This document shows positions 15,755 through 23,578 of a DNA stretch of 27,432 nucleotides, piece after piece. A model generated the notes under the pieces. It was not told the DNA's origin. It worked only from the letters and a program-made list of their open reading frames with translations, and did not search any database. The stretch spans positions 1 through 27,432 of the forward strand of contig JAGXLJ010000001.1 of NCBI GenBank assembly GCA_018334775.1. The letters run 5' to 3'. The translations under genes were made by a program, and so were the position numbers. The first letter of the stretch is position 1. Every line of letters begins with the position of its first letter. Source of the stretch: Halodesulfurarchaeum sp. GTDB taxonomy: Archaea > Halobacteriota > Halobacteria > Halobacteriales > Halobacteriaceae.

Positions 15755-15763
15755 TTTATATAG
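15755..15763 (+). promoter_or_regulatory. TATA box for the thermosome gene
   Basis: TTTATATAG lies 27-35 bases before the ATG at 15790, predicting a start of transcription a few bases before the codon. It is the strongest TATA-like element in the window, fitting a highly expressed gene. Confidence 0.65.
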
Positions 15764-15789
15764 AATAGCAAAACAACTCTCTTCCGACC

Positions 15790-17484
15790 ATGGCGCAAAT
15801 GGGTAATCAGCCCCTCATTGTTCTTTCGGAGGAGTCCCAGCGAACATCGGGCGAAGACGCACAGTCGATGAACATCACCGCGGGTAAGGCGGTCGCGGAG
15901 TCCGTCCGCACCACCCTCGGCCCGAAAGGGATGGACAAGATGCTCGTCGATTCGACGGGGAACGTCGTCGTTACGAACGACGGTGTCACCATTCTCAAAG
16001 AGATGGACATCGAGCATCCGGCGGCCAACATGATCGTCGAGGTCGCCGAGACCCAGGAGAAGGAGGTCGGTGACGGCACTACGACCGCCGTCATCGTCGC
16101 CGGCGAACTCCTCTCCGAGGCCGAGAACCTGCTCGACCAGGACATTCACGCCACCACGCTGGCCCAGGGCTACCGCCAGGCCGCGGAGGAGGCAAAGGAC
16201 TTGCTTGAAGACAAGGCCATCAGCATCTCAACCGAAGACACCGAGTATCTCGAACAGATCGCCGCGACGGCGATGACCGGGAAGGGCGCGGAGACCGCCA
16301 AGACCTCGCTCTCGAGTCTCGTCGTCTCTGGTGTTCAGTCAGTTGCCGACGAGACCGGCATCGACACGGACAATGTCAAAGTCGAGAAGGTCGTCGGCGG
16401 CGCCATCGACAACTCCGAGCTGATCGAGGGCGTCATCGTCGACAAGACTCGCGTCGACGAGAACATGCCCTACGCCGTCGAGGATGCCAACGTGGCACTC
16501 GTTGACTCCGGTCTCGAAATCGAGGAGACCGAAATCGACACCGAAGTCAACGTCACCGACCCCGACCAACTCGAAGAGTTCCTCGAGCGGGAGGAGGCCC
16601 AGCTTCGCGAACTCGTCGACGCGCTCGCCGAGGCCGGCACCGACGTCGTCTTCGTCGACGGCGGCATCGACGACATGGCCCAGCACTTCCTCGCCGAGGA
16701 AGGCATCCTGGCCATTCGCCGCGCGAAGTCCGACGATATGACTCGCATCGCCCGCGCCACCGGTGCGACGGCAGTGTCGAGTGTCCGTGACATTTCTGCG
16801 GACGATCTCGGGCAGGCTGGCTCGGTCGCGCAGAAGGACGTTGGCGGTGACGAACGGATCTTCATCGAGGACGTCGAGGAGGCCAAGTCCGTGACCCTGA
16901 TCCTCCGTGGCGGCACGGAGCACGTCGTGGACGAGGTCGAGCGAGCCATCGAGGACTCGCTCCACGTCGTCCGCGTGACGCTCGAAGACGGGCAGGTTGT
17001 CCCCGGTGGCGGCTCGCCCGAGACGGAACTGGCGCTGGAACTTCGCGGCTTCGCCGATTCGGTCGGCGGCCGCGAAGCCCTCGCGGTCGAGCACTTCGCT
17101 GACGCGCTGGAAGTCGTCCCGCGCACGCTCGCGGAGAACGCAGGTCACGACCCGATCGACTCCCTGGTTGAACTTCGAAGCCAGCACGACTCTGGCTCCA
17201 GCGGCTACGGGCTCGACGCCTACACTGGCGACGTCCTCGACATGGAAGACGAGGGTGTCGTCGAACCGCTCCGCGTGAAGACCCAAGCCATTGAGTCGGC
17301 CACCGAGGCCGCCGTGATGATTCTCCGTATCGACGACGTGATCGCCGCCGGCGACCTCAAGGGCGGCGCCACCGACGATGACGACGATGACATGCCTGCC
17401 GGTGGTCCCGGCGGCATGGGCGGCGGCATGGGTGGCGGCATGGGCGGCATGGGCGGTATGGGTGGCATGGGCGGCGCGATGTAG
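15790..17484 (+). CDS. thsA: Thermosome subunit (group II chaperonin)
   Basis: 564 aa. The protein forms the double-ring ATP-driven folding chamber of the archaeal cytoplasm. The equatorial ATP site shows T42[10 protein letters not shown]52, N63-DG-65 and G94-DGTTT-99. The apical domain contains [18 protein letters not shown], and the second equatorial half has VVPGGGSPE and [11 protein letters not shown]. The C-terminus is acidic (a run of Asp), then a Gly-Met repeat ending GGMGGAM, as is usual for haloarchaeal Cct proteins. A strong TATA box and a palindrome precede it; a long hairpin-rich repeat array starts at the base after its stop codon. It is probably monocistronic. Confidence 0.97.
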   Translation: MAQMGNQPLIVLSEESQRTSGEDAQSMNITAGKAVAESVRTTLGPKGMDKMLVDSTGNVVVTNDGVTILKEMDIEHPAANMIVEVAETQEKEVGDGTTTAVIVAGELLSEAENLLDQDIHATTLAQGYRQAAEEAKDLLEDKAISISTEDTEYLEQIAATAMTGKGAETAKTSLSSLVVSGVQSVADETGIDTDNVKVEKVVGGAIDNSELIEGVIVDKTRVDENMPYAVEDANVALVDSGLEIEETEIDTEVNVTDPDQLEEFLEREEAQLRELVDALAEAGTDVVFVDGGIDDMAQHFLAEEGILAIRRAKSDDMTRIARATGATAVSSVRDISADDLGQAGSVAQKDVGGDERIFIEDVEEAKSVTLILRGGTEHVVDEVERAIEDSLHVVRVTLEDGQVVPGGGSPETELALELRGFADSVGGREALAVEHFADALEVVPRTLAENAGHDPIDSLVELRSQHDSGSSGYGLDAYTGDVLDMEDEGVVEPLRVKTQAIESATEAAVMILRIDDVIAAGDLKGGATDDDDDDMPAGGPGGMGGGMGGGMGGMGGMGGMGGAM

Positions 17485-17748
17485 GAGCGGTCGAAGACCG
17501 CTCCGAACTGGCGAACGGGCGCGGTTTGCCCGTGAGCCGGGAGACGACCGAAGGGAGTCTCCGTATGTGCGAGCGGGCGCGGTTTGCCCGTGAGCCGGGA
17601 GACGACCGAAGGGAGTCTCCGTATGTGCGAGCGGGCGCGGTTTGCCCGTGAGCCGGGAGAGGCGAGCGAAGCGAGTCTCTCCGAACGAACGAGCGGACGA
17701 AGTCCGCGAGTTGAGCGGTCGAAGACCGCTCCGATCTGCCGAACGGGC
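17485..17748 (+). repeat. Hairpin-rich compound repeat array downstream of the thermosome gene
   Basis: The array is bracketed by two 36-bp direct copies (17485-17520 and 17713-17748) that differ at two bases. Each opens with a perfect 8-bp stem, GAGCGGTC-GAA-GACCGCTC. Between them lie 58-bp tandem repeats and further stems: GGAGAC/GTCTCC (17540-17562 and again 58 bases later), GGAGAG/CTCTCC (17656-17682) and GCGGAC-GAA-GTCCGC (17693-17707). All six of these hairpins have C-GAA-G at or inside the loop. No T-run follows, so simple termination does not explain it. Open frames through it are artefacts of the repeat. Confidence 0.85.
17516..17660 (+). repeat. 58-bp perfect tandem repeat, two full copies plus 29 bp
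   Basis: Copies at 17516-17573 and 17574-17631 are identical over 58 bases, and the first 29 bases recur at 17632-17660 before the sequence diverges. Each unit contains a CGGGC/GCCCG stem with a 7-base loop and a GGAGAC/GTCTCC stem. The copies are contiguous with no spacers, which excludes CRISPR. Perfect identity points to recent duplication or ongoing homogenisation. Confidence 0.9.
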
Positions 17749-18187
17749 CAGACGGTCCGCGACCCAGAACGAACTGCTCCCCGTTCCCAACTGACCATTC
17801 GAAACCGATATTTCTCCCCGGTCGCTCCGTTTCGAGCAAAAATCAGCTGCAAGACGAGACTGCGTTGCTATTGTCATGTAGCTGGCTAGCTGTTGCTTCA
17901 TCCAGGCGCTCCCTCGGGTGGCCGCTTGCGACATGTTGCACAGCCCAGTTCGTACCCTCGTCTCTAGTTTCAGGCTGGCAGATTCACTGCAATCGTCGAC
18001 TGGGGGAATCGAGTTTCAGGGGGTGCTGGATACTGCCATATGGGGCCATTTTCAATATGTTATTCCGTACCATGCGGGGTCTCGAGGGAATCATCCCGAA
18101 ACGTCCGATATGGCCGTCGTGGCGGCCTAATCCCGACAGGTACGCATAATTGAGGCAAGAGATTGACCGCGTATCGAATTCTGGTCC
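17749..18187. other. Gene-free region between thermosome array and alanine dehydrogenase
   Basis: About 440 bases without a convincing gene. Short frames here (for example 94 codons from 17865) are rich in Trp, Cys, Arg and Ser and lack the acidic bias of the neighbours. The sequence is less GC-rich than its surroundings and holds small inverted repeats, including GGCCG/CGGCC (18112-18127) and GGGA/TCCC (18085-18096), plus AT-rich patches such as CAATATGTTATTCC near 18053. It could be an old insertion remnant or hold an unannotated small RNA; nothing decides between these. Confidence 0.5.
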
Positions 18188-18194
18188 ATATAAG
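18188..18194 (+). promoter_or_regulatory. TATA box for the alanine dehydrogenase gene
   Basis: ATATAAG lies 25-31 bases before the ATG at 18219. It overlaps the end of TTCTGGTCCA (18179-18188), which resembles one half of the palindrome at the thermosome promoter. Confidence 0.6.
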
Positions 18195-18218
18195 TACGGC
18201 CTCGTTCAACTTCCGGGT

Positions 18219-19214
18219 ATGCCAGCGCGCACGACGCGCCTCTTGACGAGCGACCAGGTTGATCGCGAGATGCCAATGGACGAACTCATCGACGGCGTGG
18301 AGGATGCCTTCCAGGCCTACGAACTGGGGAACGCCCAGATGCCCGCCAAATCCTACATCGATCTCCGGAAGTACAACGGTGACTTCCGCTCGATGCCCGC
18401 GTATCTCGAAACCGAGGACTGGGATGCGGCCGCGCTCAAGTGGGTCAACGTCCACCCGGACAACCCAGAGAAGTTCGACCTTCCGACGGTGATGGGCACC
18501 GTCATTTACAGCGATCCGGAGACGGCCTATCCACTCGCATTGATCGATGGGACCATTCTCACCCAGAAACGCACCGGCGCGGCTGCTGGCGTCGCCACGG
18601 ATTATCTGGCCGTCGAGGACGCCTCCTCGATGGGGATTATTGGGGCAGGAATTCAGGCCTACACCCAACTTGAAGCTGTCGCGACGGTTCGAGATATCGA
18701 AGAGGTCGTCGTCTCGGACGTCGATAACGAGCAGATCGAGGCGTTCATCGACCACTTCGAGGATCGCTTTGACGTTCGTGGCGGCTCGGTGAGCGAGGCT
18801 GCGAGTTGTGATGTCCTCTCGACGGTCACCCCGGTTCGGGAGCCAATCGTCGATCCCGACGACGTCGGCGAGCACACCCACATCAACGCGATGGGGGCCG
18901 ATGCCGAGGGCAAACAGGAACTGGCGGACGGCCTCTTGCTCGACGCGTCAATCGTCATCGACGACTACGAGCAGTGCACCCACTCGGGCGAGATCAACGT
19001 TCCATTCCACGATGGGACACTCGCTGACGATGACATCTACGGCGAGATCGGCGAAATTGTTGCCGGAAACAGAGGGGGTCGCGAGGATATCGAAGGCGTG
19101 AGCGTTTTCGACAGCACTGGACTCGCGATTCAGGACGTGGCCGCCGCACACGTCGTCTACGAACACGCGATCGAGGAAGGGTTCGGTACCGAATTCGACC
19201 TTCTCGGCGTCTAA
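18219..19214 (+). CDS. ala: Archaeal alanine dehydrogenase (ornithine cyclodeaminase / mu-crystallin family)
   Basis: 331 aa. Members of the family interconvert alanine and pyruvate plus ammonia with NAD, or cyclise ornithine to proline. Visible features are MPAKSYIDLRKYNGDFRSMPAYL, K74 in ALKWVNVHP, R118 in LTQKRTGAAAG, and the NAD-binding turn G139-II-G142-A-G144. The sequence is closest to what I know as archaeal alanine dehydrogenase, but ornithine cyclodeaminase cannot be excluded by eye. The frame is open to 18150; the ATG at 18219 was chosen because ATATAAG lies at the leaderless distance and the extra residues look non-native. It stands alone after a long gene-free region and converges on leuS with 70 bases between stops. 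Confidence 0.88.
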   Translation: MPARTTRLLTSDQVDREMPMDELIDGVEDAFQAYELGNAQMPAKSYIDLRKYNGDFRSMPAYLETEDWDAAALKWVNVHPDNPEKFDLPTVMGTVIYSDPETAYPLALIDGTILTQKRTGAAAGVATDYLAVEDASSMGIIGAGIQAYTQLEAVATVRDIEEVVVSDVDNEQIEAFIDHFEDRFDVRGGSVSEAASCDVLSTVTPVREPIVDPDDVGEHTHINAMGADAEGKQELADGLLLDASIVIDDYEQCTHSGEINVPFHDGTLADDDIYGEIGEIVAGNRGGREDIEGVSVFDSTGLAIQDVAAAHVVYEHAIEEGFGTEFDLLGV

Positions 19215-19226
19215 AAACGCCTCTTT

Positions 19227-19280
19227 CGACGGTACAAACACGTAATCCGACGGTACAAACGCGGTATTCCACGGCAAAAC
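19227..19280. repeat. 21-bp direct repeat between convergent genes
   Basis: CGACGGTACAAAC occurs at 19227-19239 and 19248-19260, a period of 21 bases, and a degraded third copy (CCACGGCAAAAC) follows in phase at 19269-19280. It fills most of the 70-base space between the stops of the alanine dehydrogenase and leuS genes. Confidence 0.75.
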
Positions 19281-19284
19281 CGCC

Positions 19285-22119
19285 CTACTCGAGGAGAATT
19301 GCCGGACGGAACGGCTCAGCTTGACCTGCTTTTTCCGCGTCTACCTCGGTCTCGGAAACGACCTCGACTGTCGCATCGTACTCGGATTCGATGAACGCGG
19401 CTGCCTCCTCGTACAGGGCCCATTCGTTGATTTCCGCCATCGCATCGAGTGTCTCACCGGACCGTTCGCGGACGGTTTCGACCAGGCTGCCGACCAGGTC
19501 GTTGACCGCCTCACCTCGTTCGCGGAGTTCCGGGTCCTCCATGACCTGCCTCATCGCCCCGCCCTGGTCGGGACCGACTTCGAGGACCGACTCAAAGACC
19601 TGGTGTTTCCAATCCGCCGCGAGGAACAGCCGGATCGTTTCGGGGTCGGTGCCCGTCACCTCTACGATATCCCGCACGTCGTCGTACACGCCCTCGACGA
19701 ACTCCTCCTCGTTTTCGATGACGTCGTTCTGGAGGGCCAGATCGGGCTCCGGCCAGCTTGTGTCTTCGACCGGCTTGCCGACCAACTGCTCATGGAGCTC
19801 GTTGGTCATGAACGGGATAATCGGGGCCAACAGACGAAGCCGGGTCCGCAGGACTTCCGCCCTGGTCCAACGGGCACCAGGCCGGTCGAGGTCGGTTCGT
19901 TTGCGGTACCACCGCAGGACCTCTTCAAGCTGGAAAAAGGCGTCCTGGCTGGCGTGACGGGTGCTGAACCCCTCCATCGCCTCGGTCACGTCCTGGATGA
20001 TGCCCTGGAGCTTCGAGAGCAGCCAGCGGTCGATACGGTCCAGGTCAGGCTGGGTGTCCGGAATGTCGGTTTGAATCACCGCACGGGCGCGCCGCCAGAA
20101 TCCCGAGAGCTGATCACGGGTACCTTGGACATCCTCGGCCCGCCAGTCGTAATCCTGCCAGGGCTCCGCGGAGTTCAGCAGGAAAAATCGGACCGTATCC
20201 GCGCCGTACTCCTCGATCGCCTCGGTTGGCAGGACGACATGGCCCTTCGAAGAGGACATTTTCGTGCCTTCGAGCAGGCCCATGCCCATGATCGTGATTC
20301 CCTCGGGCCACTGGGACTCCTCGAAGAGTTCTGCGTGGTGGAACAGGTAAAAGGAGAGGTGATTGGAGATGAGGTCGTTCGCGGAGCACCGGTAGTCGAC
20401 CGGGTACCAGTAGTCCCACTCTTCGCGCAGTTCGAGTGCTCGCTCGTCAGGGTTTTCGACGGCCTCCGCCCCGTAAAACAGCGTGTCGAAGAAGTCCCGT
20501 GTGAGCGCGTCGACCGGGACGTCCTCGATACGGTGGGCGATCGTGTAGTAGGCCATGTAGATCGTCGAGTCCGAGAGCGGTTCGATGACGAAATCGTCAT
20601 CCCACGGGAGCCGGGTGCCCAGCCCGTAGTTCCGGATGGCGGGCCACTCGTTGAGCCAGTCGATCGTGTGGTAGTACTGCTCCCGGGTGTTCTCGGGAAT
20701 CGCGTCCATCGAGTCGACGATCTTGCGGGTTTCGGCCTTCCAGTCCTCGTCGCTGTAACTCAAAAACCAGGTATCTTGTTTGGCGACCTCGACAGCCCCG
20801 CCACAGCGACAGACGACCTCCTCGGAGAACTCGTGCATCGAATCGAAAGCGCCCTGGGACTGGAAGTGCTCGTCCAGTTCCTCGCGGACCTCCTCGATGA
20901 TCTCGCCGGCGTACTCGTTGTACATCTCCTTCAACTGCCCGGCGTGGAATTCCCGGTTGTAAACCTCCTGGGTCGCCTCTTCGAGGGCCGGGTCATCCTG
21001 GTTCCTAATCTCGAACGCCTCGACGGCGTCTTTCGCGGGAAACTCGCCGTACCCCTCTACATCGATGATCGACTGAGGCTCGATTTCCTGGACGGTCTCG
21101 GGATCGATCCCGTACGATTCGAGTCGATCGGTGTCGGCTTTGGCCTCTTCCAGAGCCACCCAGTCGTCTGGGCTATGTCCTGGGACGGACATCACGACAC
21201 CGGTGGCGTTCTCCGGGTCCACGAAGGTGGCTGGGAGGATGCGTACCGATTCCTCGGTGACGGGGTTGGTGACCGTCTCGCCGACGAGCGTTTTGCCGTC
21301 GATCTTCCGATTGACCGTCACCCCACGGTGCTGGAGTTCGAGTTTCTCGACGGCCGCCCTCGAGACGATCCAGTCCTCGCCGTCGACGGTCGCCTCGACG
21401 TACTCGCCGTCTGGAAGAATGAAGGCGTTCGTAACCCCGCGGACCGTCTCGGGCCGCAGCGTTGCCATCGGAATCGTCCTCCCCTCGTGGTCGAACTTGA
21501 TGAGCGTATACTCCTGAAATTCGGCCTCCTCACCCTCCAGGATGTCGTGAGTCGTGACCGGATTTTCCTCCTCGGTGCAGTACTTCACGGGATGGAGCCC
21601 CTTCTCCAGGCGGCCCCGATCTCGCAGGGTTTGATACTGCCAGGTGATGAACTTCGAATAGCGGTCGTCGTTCGTGGTGAACTCCCGGCGCCAGTCGATC
21701 GAGAGCCCCAGTGACTGCATGTTCTTCTTGTAGTGGTTCTCGATGAAGTAGCGGGCGTAGCTCATCGGGGTCTCGAGTGATTCGAGTTCGTCCTCCGGGA
21801 CCCCATAGGTGTCTCGCAGGACCGAGAGCTGTTCTTCTTCCCCTTTCTGGAGTCGGTTTACGGCCCCGACGATCGGCGTCCCGGTGACGTGCCACCCGAG
21901 GGGAAAGAGCACATTGTCACCCTGGAGGCGACGATACCGAGCGTACACGTCCGGGACTGTGTACGTGCGGGCGTGACCGATGTGCATCCCACCACTGGGG
22001 TAGGGATACGGGACGGTGACGAAGGTCGCGTCCTCGTCGTCCGGGTCGGCTTCGTACCGGCCACGCTCCGCCCAACGCTCCTGCCACTTGTGCTCGATGT
22101 CCCGGGGGGTATAGTCCAT
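19285..22119 (-). CDS. leuS: Leucyl-tRNA synthetase, archaeal type
   Basis: 944 aa class I synthetase charging tRNA-Leu, of full family length. HIGH is H46-IGH-49 in GGMHIGHARTY, followed by GWHVTGTPIVG. The editing (CP1) domain occupies roughly residues 190-420, with LRPETVRGVTNAF near its start. KMSKS is K620-MSSSK. The anticodon-binding domain follows, and the C-terminus ends AEPFRPAILLE. The ATG at 22119 is supported by a CTTTTATT box 23-30 bases upstream. It is transcribed alone, converging on the alanine dehydrogenase gene. A long open frame on the opposite strand (19321-21714) is a shadow of this gene's codon bias. Confidence 0.97.
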   Translation of the reverse strand: MDYTPRDIEHKWQERWAERGRYEADPDDEDATFVTVPYPYPSGGMHIGHARTYTVPDVYARYRRLQGDNVLFPLGWHVTGTPIVGAVNRLQKGEEEQLSVLRDTYGVPEDELESLETPMSYARYFIENHYKKNMQSLGLSIDWRREFTTNDDRYSKFITWQYQTLRDRGRLEKGLHPVKYCTEEENPVTTHDILEGEEAEFQEYTLIKFDHEGRTIPMATLRPETVRGVTNAFILPDGEYVEATVDGEDWIVSRAAVEKLELQHRGVTVNRKIDGKTLVGETVTNPVTEESVRILPATFVDPENATGVVMSVPGHSPDDWVALEEAKADTDRLESYGIDPETVQEIEPQSIIDVEGYGEFPAKDAVEAFEIRNQDDPALEEATQEVYNREFHAGQLKEMYNEYAGEIIEEVREELDEHFQSQGAFDSMHEFSEEVVCRCGGAVEVAKQDTWFLSYSDEDWKAETRKIVDSMDAIPENTREQYYHTIDWLNEWPAIRNYGLGTRLPWDDDFVIEPLSDSTIYMAYYTIAHRIEDVPVDALTRDFFDTLFYGAEAVENPDERALELREEWDYWYPVDYRCSANDLISNHLSFYLFHHAELFEESQWPEGITIMGMGLLEGTKMSSSKGHVVLPTEAIEEYGADTVRFFLLNSAEPWQDYDWRAEDVQGTRDQLSGFWRRARAVIQTDIPDTQPDLDRIDRWLLSKLQGIIQDVTEAMEGFSTRHASQDAFFQLEEVLRWYRKRTDLDRPGARWTRAEVLRTRLRLLAPIIPFMTNELHEQLVGKPVEDTSWPEPDLALQNDVIENEEEFVEGVYDDVRDIVEVTGTDPETIRLFLAADWKHQVFESVLEVGPDQGGAMRQVMEDPELRERGEAVNDLVGSLVETVRERSGETLDAMAEINEWALYEEAAAFIESEYDATVEVVSETEVDAEKAGQAEPFRPAILLE

Positions 22120-22140
22120 ACCACTGGGTCGCGTGGCGGC

Positions 22141-22150
22141 AATAAAAGGA
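22141..22150 (-). promoter_or_regulatory. TATA box for leuS
   Basis: On the minus strand this reads TCCTTTTATT, 22-31 bases before the leuS ATG, fitting a leaderless transcript. Confidence 0.5.
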
Positions 22151-22223
22151 CTTGTGACAGCGGATTCGCCGAAACGGTCACCCCAGGGTAGTTACCCTTG
22201 GCAATCTTCGCGTTTCAGCGCAT

Positions 22224-22664
22224 TCACTCGATGTCAATCTGGGTTGTCTCCTCACTTTCGTTTGACTTTGGGAGACAGACCGTCAGGACCCCGTTGGTGA
22301 ACGTCGCTTCGACGTCCTCCTCCGCGACCGGTTCGGGTAGGGACACCCGTCGGTCGATGGACCGCTGTTTTCGCTCACGCCGGATGTACCGATCCGGAGA
22401 TTCGGCTTCGGCTTCCGTTTCCGTTTCTCGATCGGCCCGGATCCGCAACTGGTCGTCGATGATTTCGACCTCGATGTTCTCGCTGTCAAAGCCCGGTAGG
22501 TCCGCCGTGACCTCGAAAGCATCCTCGAACTCCCCAAGGTCGACGTTGAGCCGCCCGGGCAGGGCCGACTCGATGCCACGCAACTGGTCGGATTCCTGGA
22601 ACTGCTTGCTCATTTTCTCAAGCATGCGTTCGATCTCCTCGAAGGGGTTTTTCTTTCGTGTCAT
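22224..22664 (-). CDS. hsp20: Small heat-shock protein, Hsp20 / alpha-crystallin family
   Basis: 146 aa ATP-independent chaperone that holds unfolding proteins in oligomers. The alpha-crystallin domain runs from about 38 to 135 (LNVDLGEFEDAFEVTADLPG to NGVLTVCLPK). It has the conserved G125-V-L127 and a C-terminal I143-D-I145, the I-x-I motif used for oligomer assembly. The N-terminal region (KKNPFEEIERMLEKMSKQFQ) is typical of haloarchaeal members. The loop around residues 78-90 is very Glu-rich. The start at 22664 avoids a 16-residue extension that would reach the pheA stop; CTTTTTG lies 27-33 bases upstream of it. Confidence 0.94.
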   Translation of the reverse strand: MTRKKNPFEEIERMLEKMSKQFQESDQLRGIESALPGRLNVDLGEFEDAFEVTADLPGFDSENIEVEIIDDQLRIRADRETETEAEAESPDRYIRRERKQRSIDRRVSLPEPVAEEDVEATFTNGVLTVCLPKSNESEETTQIDIE

Positions 22665-22690
22665 GCAGTATTGTATTGGAACGCGAAGGA

Positions 22691-22697
22691 CAAAAAG
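22691..22697 (-). promoter_or_regulatory. TATA-like box for hsp20
   Basis: CTTTTTG on the minus strand, 27-33 bases before the hsp20 ATG in the 44-base gap after pheA. It permits hsp20 expression independent of pheA, which would suit a stress gene. Confidence 0.4.
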
Positions 22698-22708
22698 ATG
22701 TTCCCCCG

Positions 22709-23515
22709 TCAAACGACGTGTTCAACGTCGTAGGACCCCATGCGCTTAATCCACCCGTTCTCGGCGACGGTCTCAATGTCGGCAATCGCGGCCTGGGTTC
22801 GCTCCTCGTACAATCCTGCTTCGAGGTCGATGTGGAAGACGTAGTCTCCAAGTCGCTCACCACTGGGCCTGGACTCGAGGCGCGAGAGGTTGATATCCCG
22901 GTCGGCAAATGGTTCGAGAAGTTCGAGGAGGAGACCGGGGTAGTTGGTGTTCGGATAGACGATGAGTGATGTCTTCCCGCCCGATTCGGTCCTGGTATCC
23001 GGACCGGCGATTGCAAAAAACCGGGTCGCGTTCGAGGTCCGGTCCTGTATGTCCTCGGCGAGCACCGACAGCTCCTCGCCCGCGTTGTCGGGATGTCCAA
23101 TTCCGGCGATAGAGGCATCCTGGCGGGCCCGTTTGACGCCCTTGGCGGTCGAGGCTACCGCTTCGAGGTCGACCTCGGAATACTCCTTGAGGAGGAAACT
23201 CCGGCACTGGGCGAGGGCCTGTGAGTGACTCGCGACGACCTCGAAGTCCGCTTCCTGGGCCAGTAACGCGTGTTTGATCGGCGTCACGATTTCGCGAGTG
23301 ACCGCCACGTCGGCGTCTGCGAGCGCGTCCAAACTTTCGGTCACCGACCCCTCGATACTGTTCTCGATCGGCACGACTCCCTGTGCGAACGTTCCGGAGG
23401 CGACTCCGCTCACGATCCCGTGGACCGACTCCCGGAAGGCGATCTCGCCCTCCGCGACAGCGGTCGCAGCGCGATGGGAGTAGGTCCCTTCGGGTCCCAG
23501 TGTCACGGTGGTCAT
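22709..23515 (-). CDS. pheA: Prephenate dehydratase
   Basis: 268 aa. It converts prephenate to phenylpyruvate in phenylalanine synthesis. The N-terminus TVTLGPEGTYSHRAA, VVPIENSIEGSVTESLD at 48-64 and the catalytic T164-R-F166 (NATRFF) are all present. The C-terminal ACT regulatory domain shows NYPGLLLELLEPFADRDINL and the E214-SRP-217 motif that binds phenylalanine, so feedback inhibition is expected. It is a stand-alone dehydratase with no chorismate mutase domain fused. A box at 23539-23546 supports the ATG at 23515. lpdA precedes it on the same strand with a 63-base gap. Confidence 0.95.
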   Translation of the reverse strand: MTTVTLGPEGTYSHRAATAVAEGEIAFRESVHGIVSGVASGTFAQGVVPIENSIEGSVTESLDALADADVAVTREIVTPIKHALLAQEADFEVVASHSQALAQCRSFLLKEYSEVDLEAVASTAKGVKRARQDASIAGIGHPDNAGEELSVLAEDIQDRTSNATRFFAIAGPDTRTESGGKTSLIVYPNTNYPGLLLELLEPFADRDINLSRLESRPSGERLGDYVFHIDLEAGLYEERTQAAIADIETVAENGWIKRMGSYDVEHVV

Positions 23516-23538
23516 GGTCCGGGATACAACACCCCATG

Positions 23539-23546
23539 GGAAAAGG
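23539..23546 (-). promoter_or_regulatory. TATA-like box for pheA
   Basis: CCTTTTCC on the minus strand, 24-31 bases before the pheA ATG. The match is moderate but the distance is right. Confidence 0.35.
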
Positions 23547-23578
23547 TCATCGGGGCGGTCGGTCGTCGGGTGATCGCT

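Noticed and set aside
17516..17660. CRISPR-like array
   Set aside because: Repeat copies are contiguous with no unique spacers, the unit is 58 bp, and no cas gene is near.
16339..17934. Long minus-strand frame across the thermosome gene and the repeat array
   Set aside because: Its repeated peptide blocks simply translate the 58-bp DNA repeat, and the rest is antisense to the chaperonin.
19321..21714. 797-codon open frame opposite leuS
   Set aside because: GC-rich codon bias opens the antisense frame; the product has no recognisable domain while leuS is complete.
22665..22712. Upstream extension of hsp20
   Set aside because: It would run into the pheA stop and across the likely promoter; MTRKKNPFEE is a normal Hsp20 start.
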